Virus record (IMG/VR): IMGVR_UViG_3300000367_000007
Coordinates: 1 to 21,222 of that record
Reading direction: 5' to 3' (one strand)
DNA: 21,222 nt
Source of the DNA: a virus
Part shown: positions 16,801-21,222 of the stretch, in pieces
Layout: each line of letters opens with the position of its first letter
Position numbering within the stretch: the stretch's first letter is position 1
Translations under genes and position numbers: made by a program
Notes under the pieces: generated by a model
Told to the model about the DNA's origin: nothing
The model's input: the letters and a program-made list of their open reading frames with translations, nothing else
Database searches by the model: none

Positions 16801-17095
16801 CCTCTATCTCAGCCGTCTTCTGTGCGTTTATACTACGAACTACAGCATCTCTTTGAGCTTTATAACCAGTAGTTACGGCCTTAGTCTGTTCCTTTACACC
16901 GCGTATCGCAGCCTGACGAGACTGATCTATATTTCTAAGATTAGCCCTACTTGTTGCGGCTTCCTGCTTAGATGCCTCAGCTAGTCTTTGCTGTTCTTTA
17001 GCTAGATGCCCGAACGCCCGTCCCATTCCGCGCATGACTCTAGTAGCGTCATCACGCGCCCGCATGATGAGGTAGACGTTCCGATAGGTAGCCAC
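10883..17095 (-). CDS. Tape measure protein with embedded M15-like peptidase domain
   Basis: A 2070-residue protein that sets tail length and probably helps DNA entry. Residues 1-230 are charged coiled coil; about 235-630 contain the tape measure core; about 635-830 hold several hydrophobic stretches (ALIVGVLALITSGMMGIA, IGAVVAALVLLVIHW, LLALTVAIGAYIAIS). About 1330-1475 form a peptidase-like domain with YSGFRPG, SYHGMGRAVDI and HFDHNHWAMA, the His-x6-Asp and His-x-His pattern of M15 carboxypeptidases. About 1520-1860 is long coiled coil with a 28-residue repeat. The end has further typical tape measure motifs. Start GTG 17095 shares a base with the stop of the G-T frame and has no Shine-Dalgarno. 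At roughly 0.15 nm per residue, the full length would span about 310 nm, less if folded domains do not count. Confidence 0.95.
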   Translation of the reverse strand: MATYRNVYLIMRARDDATRVMRGMGRAFGHLAKEQQRLAEASKQEAATSRANLRNIDQSRQAAIRGVKEQTKAVTTGYKAQRDAVVRSINAQKTAEIEAHRAAMRPQEQAIKNLNTRNAQIREQISLGRVLSNDHKKALQYEITRNSRIASEHGQRLGLYRQEIEAARNAARARITATDNQLRHMTRSEDQAAARRIAAINRTADADKAAEQRRSANVRNNIAAQQAYNQRIQQTQGLLAGVGQSAIIAGGIIGMVGARVTKSFFSAADATAEFSNQNRVAVSVAKDFQGSVEDLGDAVLKVAREVPVPIEELQETFYYTFSALDVDLTNATELVRGFADEAVVGNAKITDAARSSIAMINAYQMDVSSAAKTTETLTRIQDMQFNTVKWGALTYQDLSTNIGKVIPAATRAGQEIEQIGGMLAFLTRQGLSAEMAATSAARALELISEARVVSRLERMGVQIRDSVTGEMRQLNDIVVDFGRHLEGLDPTGIDSVMQALAPLDGDESQKYQNMLKEADRVTERLSGPERTAALHQIFMGAGNRIQARRFWDLALKNYDELDRLVKEITDGHGEFSKTLTLAWDEPAVALGIYNNRLEALKLTIGQEVLPIKLMLISAITNLVDKWEALDSETKANIVSFALWGGIATTAGGAAALIVGVLALITSGMMGIATAALPAQAGILKTVLVAAGMGVGIPLAIGAVVAALVLLVIHWDKVSAAIQRVITWWRELDAGSKAAIAIMGALAAAIAIANASLLAQTVIVSRSIAGLKALTAGLVAVNGALLTLARRHPILLALTVAIGAYIAISRRLSSSQRELESATKSYSDNLYANRDAIVANVDAIDSLNRAQLINRLEDSGLADQADELGVALKDLTDAMYGNEEAQAKVNRQLQVSGGAWERFKFSLFAGRTEYGRLSAASRELQAAIQREPAAMAQGTDAFVDRLRASEGVHKAMGDLIAMQRRGGPKDAADAVIIARSKEIISASEGVQTVLGQLPDDMQDVAREALGMAGAVESAEDAFDDLSPSAELLKSVLEDINDVEAAFGMSMGRIEEALRDTHKQALESGKITEDAFNDMFQEATKNADLVAGAWIDILRKQEEAHNDYMTNMQIIIARGASHVIDIINDMGEDAPAAMHVMANASHEEFLELERMLTSSAERTSNEAVAQMDALKEGMTTAISEGISTGLFDFNQGMRLMEANAKSGGKATAGELAKQLGIGVRDVHRIAGQFSIALTDGINPVLEGMGRDRVTLAQKRWLSGQPITNLHTGGKIPGYGGGDIFPAMLEPGELVVRKEIARKLDPQTLHELDIPGFQTGGFASVDDVPKVPSFVHRGPVVGHAGTQTATYLREKVVEWLEENLAPQLLGIDGQPPGVARMMAALHTRFPGLPLYSGFRPGAITATGNPSYHGMGRAVDIPPRLDVNKWIADNYFAQTKELILSLSGATQIKNGRHHFYTGITRAMHFDHNHWAMAQGGIVNSPMNALIGEAGPEAVIPLDRINALIRDAMFEVIRTPGEPGKGVLVQDQYRIILDAVGAVQGLDQARRNLEDARAQVGIIGDEIGQLKQAHYEAKQEFMLAAMQGRQMSLESEQAWINAQVRVRNIRQELEDMRSPVVGIADELAILQQEIRVEDLARSLEEMRDAQPDDSAIQQAQQRLDEAQATFKVADAEFKSAQSKSNLAQAELARVNRILPSVDDEVARLLMKYEAEANLADAQVELAKTEEERANKLKSVEDAEQALTEARATAVPTARELRMAEIELALARERLTELNEGATVTAEELRLKEIELALAERDLTTAYNERLDFSPEYYDAQERMTQLSEELRNKENELEGAVRAVTDAELANMAAIIGVMDATQALNGLQPEALRFFRSIGEQAGVSTDAINEMILAVRELNKVNTSMASVVAAHSGVDRRILAEGNIGGIAARITDIFRNRGVALEGASPGETWAQRVARIIDDIISGRRTFNDIRRSVDRIAGLATGGIALKRPGGTIVRVAEGRTDEAIVPLPSNWRSGGGTATETKIIISEGAVQITFEGPVGEDSMDKVKEAVQEGIHDLIEEIERDRRMG

Positions 17096-17699
17096 TATTT
17101 AGTCTTCTTCTTCTTTTGTTGTTCCCTACGGGCCTTTTCCTGTGCTGCGAGTACCCATTGAAGTTTCAGCGCATCAAGAAAGTCCTGGTCGTGGAGGCCG
17201 CCTGAACGTGGTAGACAGTGAAACTCCTGGCACATATTCGCCATATTGAGAGATTTCACTACATCTTCCTCGTATTTAGGCGTGCCTCCACGGCCAGAAC
17301 TACCTACGTAGAACTCGATGCGCTGTTTGAGTTTCCCTCTTCAGCCTCTTCAAAGGCATTGAGCTTGTTGATGAGGGTATTAATCTCGTTACCGAGCTTA
17401 GCCGGCAGACGATCAACCTGCCCAGGCTTGGCGAAGTTAAGTTTCTCGCCCTTCTCATCTTCAAGGTTATGGTCGGTAATGCAGTTGGCGAACTCGTATG
17501 CAATAGCGTTCTTGTTTACGAGTTCCATGATACCAGCATAATCCGACTCGCGGTTATTACTGATCTTCATGTTCGACGTCATTTGCTGACGCTGCAAATA
17601 CTCACCATAGGTCATACGTCGGATTACAACGTATCCACCCTCAAGACTCTTCAGGTTAAACTCTTCAGTCTCCGTACCGGAAATAACTGCTACTGGCAT
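17095..17699 (-). CDS. Tail assembly chaperone G-T, -1 frameshift product (17699-17331 joined to 17331-17095)
   Basis: A 201-residue fusion: 123 residues of G, then a -1 shift at GGGAAAC, then 78 residues beginning LKQRIEFYVGSSGRGGTPKYEE and ending QEKARREQQKKKKTK. The T part has no start codon of its own near its beginning but is open through the shift site, reads like a protein (FHCLPRSGGLHDQDFLDALKLQW), and stops at TAG 17097-17095, exactly at the GTG of the tape measure gene. This arrangement is the conserved tail chaperone frameshift of siphoviruses. The lysine-rich end is a common feature of the T domain. Without the shift the 17098-17303 stretch would be unexplained. Confidence 0.9.
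17304..17699 (-). CDS. Tail assembly chaperone G (unshifted product)
   Basis: A 131-residue protein upstream of the tape measure gene, the place of lambda gpG-like chaperones. It starts at ATG 17699 with AGGGAG five bases upstream. The sequence is acidic with helices (TYGEYLQRQQMTSNMKIS, GIMELVNKNAIAYEFANCI) and ends in a Ser-rich tail (GNSNSASSST) just after the shift site. In this family the short form coats the tape measure protein while the longer form recruits tail tube subunits. Confidence 0.88.
   Translation of the reverse strand: MPVAVISGTETEEFNLKSLEGGYVVIRRMTYGEYLQRQQMTSNMKISNNRESDYAGIMELVNKNAIAYEFANCITDHNLEDEKGEKLNFAKPGQVDRLPAKLGNEINTLINKLNAFEEAEEGNSNSASSST
17331..17337 (-). promoter_or_regulatory. 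-1 programmed frameshift slippery heptamer GGGAAAC
   Basis: On the minus strand the zero frame reads G GGA AAC, the X XXY YYZ pattern. Slipping back one base gives GGG AAA, and the next codon becomes CTC at 17331. Lambda uses the related GGGAAAG for its G-T shift. I did not identify a convincing downstream pseudoknot by eye. Confidence 0.9.
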
Positions 17700-17732
17700 T
17701 AGAGGCTCCCTTTCTCTAATTTGGGCTTACTA

Positions 17733-18674
17733 TTACACCAAACCAAGGTCTTCTGTCGATTTCAGCTCGATTCTGTAGGCACCCCCTACTCCATCATCGT
17801 GAAGGGCTACATAGGTAGTGGATGCGCGAACGAGTCCACCAACATCACCTAGGGATACATCGTATGCATCAAGGAATGTACGAGGGATCTCAAACTCGAT
17901 GTACTCTCCTGTGGCCTTATATGCGCGAAGCGTTACACTTCGCTCAGTGAGATTCTTAAAGGCATCGTACTCAGCCTGAGTCTCGAAGTCACGATCAAGC
18001 GACAGTGACGTGTTACGCTCACCATACGAGATGAACGCTGCACCACGACGGTCAATCAGACGGTTCTGAACCTCACCACTATCCTCTACTTGGAACGTAA
18101 ATCCATCAGCATCGAAGATTTGCGTACCAGTAGGGATGGACAGGGTATAGGTACCAGCGCCAAACGGGCCAGTCTCTTCAAACGTAGGCATACCTGGATC
18201 TGCTGGGTGAGTCTGCTCTTCACCAAGGAGTGAGAAGGTACAGACAAGCATACCCTCATCTACAGTGAAGTTCATACTAGCTACGACTACACCAGTATAA
18301 CCGAACACAACACCATTTCGTACCACAGTGATGCTCATGGTATTGCTAGCTACAGCAGCATGGTTCGGAGTAAACTCGTAAGTAAACGGAGCCGCAGCAC
18401 CGGTTTGTACTAGAGTACCTCGTGCACAACGGAGGAAGTAGGGGATTACGTCCTCTAGTACCTCAATGTCAATGTCACCTTCACAGTGACCGTTACCAGG
18501 CACCGCACCGAGCGGATCTACAGTACCAGCAATGACTCGTCGCTGTACCGTACCCTGTTGCCACTGTAGACCCTCAGACCTAAGTGGAAAGAACTTAGTA
18601 GGAGGTACATAAGTACCCTTTGTAGTTTCAATAGCCAGGCCGACTACACCGGCTGCACCAATTCCAACTGCCAT
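17733..18674 (-). CDS. Major tail tube protein
   Basis: A 313-residue beta-rich structural protein placed directly before the chaperone genes, as expected for the tail tube subunit. It opens with the typical small-residue N-terminus (AVGIGAAGVVGLAIETTKGTYV), continues with strands (GDIDIEVLEDVIPYFLRCA, TMSITVVRNGVVFGYTG, MNFTVDEGMLVCTFSLLGEE), and closes with a second beta domain (RNTSLSLDRDFETQAEYDAF, VTLRAYKATGEYIEFEIP), the pattern of tail tube proteins with an extended C-terminal part. The start overlaps the previous stop by TAATG. This would be one of the most abundant virion proteins. Confidence 0.88.
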   Translation of the reverse strand: MAVGIGAAGVVGLAIETTKGTYVPPTKFFPLRSEGLQWQQGTVQRRVIAGTVDPLGAVPGNGHCEGDIDIEVLEDVIPYFLRCARGTLVQTGAAAPFTYEFTPNHAAVASNTMSITVVRNGVVFGYTGVVVASMNFTVDEGMLVCTFSLLGEEQTHPADPGMPTFEETGPFGAGTYTLSIPTGTQIFDADGFTFQVEDSGEVQNRLIDRRGAAFISYGERNTSLSLDRDFETQAEYDAFKNLTERSVTLRAYKATGEYIEFEIPRTFLDAYDVSLGDVGGLVRASTTYVALHDDGVGGAYRIELKSTEDLGLV

Positions 18675-18922
18675 TATTCAGTCTCCTCTCTAGTACCAAA
18701 AGCGGACGGTGGTTGTGGAGGCGGCGGCGGGGCCGGTGGCTCAGCTCTATAACCATAACTAAAGGTATGGTCATTACTGTAATCAGGATTACTGGCCTTG
18801 AAACGACGCCATACCTTCTCGTCAATCTCAGTGGTAGTACCGTTCTTGAATACACCAAGACCAGGGATACGTACATCACTATCTTCTGGTCGATTATCTA
18901 GATAAACCTCTACCTTTGCCAT
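18674..18922 (-). CDS. Small proline-tailed protein, 82 aa
   Basis: A short protein with a beta-rich N-terminal half (KVEVYLDN, VRIPGLGVFKNGTTTEIDEKVWRRF) and a flexible tail with a proline run (PPAPPPPPQPP at about 62-72). AAGGAT lies five bases before ATG 18922, one base after the stop of the preceding gene. Found between the tail terminator candidate and the tube gene, it is probably a minor virion or assembly protein. The first half resembles small proteins that begin with a strand and a Trp-Arg-Arg helix in head-tail clusters, but I cannot name a family. Confidence 0.75.
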   Translation of the reverse strand: MAKVEVYLDNRPEDSDVRIPGLGVFKNGTTTEIDEKVWRRFKASNPDYSNDHTFSYGYRAEPPAPPPPPQPPSAFGTREETE

Positions 18923-18923
18923 G

Positions 18924-19349
18924 CTATATCCTTGTCTTCGATCGGCCCTGCCAAGAGATCCTTGTTGAAACCATTATCGCCTGGCCCTGCTCAGAGAAAC
19001 CCGGCTCTATAGATGTACAATAACTGACGTAGAGCAGCCCTCCTAACGTCTTATCTACATGCAGGTGATCTTCAACAGTCTCAGCAAGTTCTGTGCAGTC
19101 TTGGCGATTGATGTTTTGCGACCCCAGCTTTGCATGGTAGATCACAATTGTGGCGTCGAATGTGTTCTTTGTAGTAAAGCCTGTTTCTACTAATTCTCTG
19201 GACTTCGGGCCTCCTAATATTGAAGCCGCAGGAGTTCGGGGGATTAGTGTTTCGTCGCCTATCCATATGTCTTTGAAATCAACTGGACCTGCCTCCAATA
19301 CGTCCTTCAAGGCTTTAGTGACTGCTACAAGCTTATCTGTGCCAGCCAT
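18924..19349 (-). CDS. Tail terminator / neck protein candidate
   Basis: A 141-residue alpha-beta protein (VAVTKALKDVLEAGPVDFKD, TFDATIVIYHAKL, CTELAETVEDHLHVD, AIMVSTRISWQGRSKTRI). Length, fold impression and the position between the gpG-like gene and the tail tube gene match tail terminator proteins, which cap the tube and join it to the head. The start ATG 19349 is coupled to the previous gene by TAATG. Sequence alone would not prove the role, so the order of genes carries much of the weight. Confidence 0.68.
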   Translation of the reverse strand: MAGTDKLVAVTKALKDVLEAGPVDFKDIWIGDETLIPRTPAASILGGPKSRELVETGFTTKNTFDATIVIYHAKLGSQNINRQDCTELAETVEDHLHVDKTLGGLLYVSYCTSIEPGFSEQGQAIMVSTRISWQGRSKTRI

Positions 19350-19885
19350 TAGCGTCTAACACCTACTCTATACGCTGCCCATGCTATGCCCATACCAGCA
19401 GCAAGCTCGCGCTTTTCTAAATGGTCGGCGAATATCTCTTCTATTTCCTTAACATCTTTATCGTTTATAACGAGATAGGGCCTGGCAGGCATCTTATAAG
19501 TACCGATCTGGTGGTACTCAGCATATGGAACTCGACTGTTCAATGCTCCCATATCAATAAACGCTGCCGGGTCTGATCCTTGCCCACGAAACGTCCATAT
19601 AGCGCGACGAGTAGTTGCCGTACGGTACAACCTGTTCTTCCTGCGTAGTTTAGGTGACTGACCGCCTAGGCCCATTGCCTGCCGATCAAACGCTGTCCAC
19701 TCTGCTAACGGCTCCCAACTTGACTCACCAGCAGCAGTCTCAGAACGGAAGTTCTCCTTGATCCGGGGATTGACTACCTCATCTACTGCACGCTGCATAG
19801 GCCCTCTATAAGAGCGTATGGTTGCTAGTGACACAGCATAACGCTGCATCATCAGTGGGGAGGGTCTAATGTCTATGTCTAACAC
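19349..19885 (-). CDS. Virion morphogenesis / tail completion protein (Mu gpG-like)
   Basis: A 178-residue protein of the phage virion morphogenesis type. Typical features are the basic middle with a Trp-rich start (SWEPLAEWTAFDRQAM), KLRRKNRLYRTATTRRAIW, and the conserved C-terminal piece VPYAEYHQIGTYKMPARPYL, where a Tyr-Ala-x-Tyr-His-Gln-x-Gly run is followed by ARPYL. GTG 19885 begins right after the previous stop, with GGAGGG eight bases upstream inside a hairpin (19857-19901). ATG 19852 and 19849 are in-frame alternatives but lack a ribosome binding site. It acts at the head-tail joint in related phages. Confidence 0.82.
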   Translation of the reverse strand: MLDIDIRPSPLMMQRYAVSLATIRSYRGPMQRAVDEVVNPRIKENFRSETAAGESSWEPLAEWTAFDRQAMGLGGQSPKLRRKNRLYRTATTRRAIWTFRGQGSDPAAFIDMGALNSRVPYAEYHQIGTYKMPARPYLVINDKDVKEIEEIFADHLEKRELAAGMGIAWAAYRVGVRR

Positions 19886-19901
19886 TTAGAAGACCCTCCC
19901 C
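19857..19901 (-). promoter_or_regulatory. 11-bp hairpin that encloses the ribosome binding site and GTG start of the gpG-like gene
   Basis: Plus-strand arms GGGGAGGGTCT (19857-19867) and AGACCCTCCCC (19891-19901) are exact reverse complements with a 23-base loop. In the mRNA the 5' arm contains the Shine-Dalgarno GGAGGG and the loop contains the GTG start. Folding would hide the site unless upstream ribosomes, which stop at 19886, open it. Confidence 0.65.
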
Positions 19902-20293
19902 GTAGTGAAGATAGGAGGCCCTGATACTACCGATCCTTGGCTCTCGAATATTATTGCTTCCTCTTCAAGAACAACAGTACCCGAAAGGATCGCATCCAGT
20001 AGTACCTGAGCCTGACGCAGCAACCAACTAGCATGCGAATTCACATTCGCAGTATCTTCACTGAACTGACGTGCATATATCCAAGCAGCTATATGCATTG
20101 CAACAACTTGACGCACCAGGACTGGTGCATTACCAGTACGCCAATCGTCCACATCGTAGACAAACGAGAGCTTACCGAGTACCTGACCTACAGCGTTAGC
20201 CTCTAGGTCAGGTTCGTTAAACTCGTCAAGGTCTACCTGCCACTTATCCTTGGGAAGATAAGCGTTGACTTCCTGTGGACTAATTGTTTGCAT
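19886..20293 (-). CDS. Head-tail connector protein (gp6-like)
   Basis: A 135-residue mostly helical protein (SPQEVNAYLP, WRTGNAPVLVRQVVAMHIAAWIYARQF, SHASWLLRQAQVLLDAILSG) ending in a beta-hairpin-like tail (VVLEEEAIIFESQGSVVSGPP). Small helical adaptors of this size follow the major capsid gene in many siphoviruses and attach to the portal ring, as HK97 gp6 does. It follows a 38-residue gene and precedes the gpG-like gene without a gap. The assignment is from layout and gene order. Confidence 0.72.
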   Translation of the reverse strand: MQTISPQEVNAYLPKDKWQVDLDEFNEPDLEANAVGQVLGKLSFVYDVDDWRTGNAPVLVRQVVAMHIAAWIYARQFSEDTANVNSHASWLLRQAQVLLDAILSGTVVLEEEAIIFESQGSVVSGPPIFTTGRVF

Positions 20294-20296
20294 ATG

Positions 20297-20413
20297 TTAG
20301 CCCCGCTCAGCCCTTGACGGTTGCGGCTGCGGCTTCGGTTCTGACACCACAGGCTTGGACTCGCTACGGTCGAACTTGACCTTCCCATCCTTAGCAGTTA
20401 CCTTAACTCCCAT
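20297..20413 (-). CDS. 38-aa small protein after the capsid gene
   Basis: Short gene with one of the best ribosome binding sites in the window: AGGAGGT (20428-20422) eight bases before ATG 20413, overlapping the capsid stop. It reads MGVKVTAKDGKVKFDRSESK and then a Pro-, Glu- and Gln-rich tail (PVVSEPKPQPQPSRAERG). The N-terminus could be a small beta-hairpin; the rest is flexible. No other frame explains the 133-base gap between capsid and connector. It may be a minor capsid-associated or assembly peptide. Confidence 0.8.
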   Translation of the reverse strand: MGVKVTAKDGKVKFDRSESKPVVSEPKPQPQPSRAERG

Positions 20414-20427
20414 AGTTAGCTACCTCC

Positions 20428-21222
20428 TTAGTCGTTAGCGGCAGCGTCGCTAATAGCGTTCTCGATGAGCATGCCCGCAATGGACTTCTCACCGGGGTCG
20501 CCACCAGCAGTAGCGTCGTCATCCTTAGCAACAACCTTAAGGTCGTTACGACGACGTACTCGAATAATGTCCGTGATACGGTCATCATCGGTACGCTTGT
20601 CCGTAGTCTGGACTCGACCGTTGATGGGCCACACGAACTCGTAACCAAACGCGGGAACCTTCTTACCAGGACGGGGAGGCACATAAGCCATTACGATGTG
20701 CTGGCTCCACATGTAGGTGATATCCTCCGGCCCACCAGGGTTGACTTCCTGGTTGAACCCGCCACCCGGTACGATGGCTCGTTGGATACCGAGAAGAGAC
20801 TGAACATCCTGAACACTCAGGATGCTACGTTCATTACCACCAAGTCGGTCCCTAAGCTTCGGGTGATCCGACAGCCACCACATTACATCCCAAGGGATCA
20901 TAACGAGATTAGGCGTAGTGAACATCGTCTTGTGGAACACCCGATGAGCCTCACGGAAGACTTCAAACGGGTCTGAGTTGTCATAGTCATCGAAATGAGC
21001 ACCTGCACCGAGGGTAAACACATGCTCGTCAATGTATGTAGCCGGGTCGAACAGGATTTCCTGGGCTTCAAGCTCACGACCAAGAATGATCTTGGCTGTG
21101 ACGTTCTCAGTCTGATCCCTGTCAGGATCAAGAGGCGAATCAGCATTCTCGCGCTCTTCAGGAGTAACCGTACCTTCAAGTGCATTCTCTACACAGAAGT
21201 ACGTGTCCTTAGAGAGCTTCAT
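20428..21222 (-). CDS. Major capsid protein, C-terminal part (5' end outside window)
   Basis: The main shell subunit, seen as 264 residues. The window ends on ATG 21222, but capsid proteins of this type usually have some tens of residues more at the start, so this Met is probably internal. Supporting features: the conserved block with ALEGTVTPEERENADSPLD, the stretch HVFTLGAGAHFDDYDNSDPFE, the helix HRVFHKTMFTTPNLVMIPWDV, LLGIQRAIVPGGGFN, and HIVMAYVPPRPGKKVPAFGY, a sequence order I associate with major capsid proteins of long-tailed phages. It leads the late block, followed by head-tail joining genes. It ends with TAA, overlapping the next gene's ribosome binding site. Confidence 0.85.
   Translation of the reverse strand: MKLSKDTYFCVENALEGTVTPEERENADSPLDPDRDQTENVTAKIILGRELEAQEILFDPATYIDEHVFTLGAGAHFDDYDNSDPFEVFREAHRVFHKTMFTTPNLVMIPWDVMWWLSDHPKLRDRLGGNERSILSVQDVQSLLGIQRAIVPGGGFNQEVNPGGPEDITYMWSQHIVMAYVPPRPGKKVPAFGYEFVWPINGRVQTTDKRTDDDRITDIIRVRRRNDLKVVAKDDDATAGGDPGEKSIAGMLIENAISDAAAND

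Overview
The window is a piece of a tailed double-stranded DNA phage (siphovirus type), cut at both ends inside genes. There are two converging blocks. Positions 1-4067, plus strand, carry replication and nucleotide genes. Positions 21222-4120, minus strand, carry a head-to-tail-to-lysis late block in classical order. I saw no tRNA, rRNA, CRISPR array, insertion sequence or integrase. The long fibronectin-like minor tail protein, the hub-like protein of a kind common in Streptomyces phages, the amidase endolysin and the lack of U-tracts after the hairpins fit a phage of a Gram-positive host, most likely an actinobacterium. That host assignment is inference.

Plus-strand block: a family A DNA polymerase (5' end outside the window) is interrupted by a 250-residue intein placed directly before the catalytic aspartate of motif A. 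Then come a 64-residue orphan, a small gene with an amber codon at codon 4, a GC-rich hairpin-containing stretch that may or may not be coding, a RuvC-like resolvase, a MazG-like pyrophosphohydrolase and a 57-residue orphan. Most genes overlap by ATGA, GTGA or TAATG, so this is one translationally coupled operon. Three strong hairpins lie at 3923-4117, where the two transcription units meet.

Minus-strand block, in order of transcription: major capsid protein (C-terminal part), a 38-residue gene, head-tail connector, Mu gpG-like tail completion protein, tail terminator candidate, 82-residue proline-rich protein, major tail tube protein, tail assembly chaperones G and G-T (made by a -1 frameshift at GGGAAAC), a 2070-residue tape measure protein with an embedded M15-type peptidase domain, a distal tail/fibronectin-like protein, a hub protein, a beta-helix tail spike, a small OB-like tail protein, then the lysis cassette (two-TM holin candidate, amidase endolysin, one-TM coiled-coil protein, 54-residue protein, three-TM protein).

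Most of the window is near 50% G+C. The C-terminal 527 residues of the tail spike are clearly richer (38 of 60 bases in one line I counted), with a sharp break near position 7860, so the receptor-binding part appears to be a recent module swap. The most interesting points are the polymerase (intein at the active site, His at the usual Phe762 position, His-Asp-Ser in motif C), the amber-interrupted gene, the apparent dependence of tape measure translation on the G-T frameshift, and a hairpin that encloses the ribosome binding site and start of the gpG-like gene.
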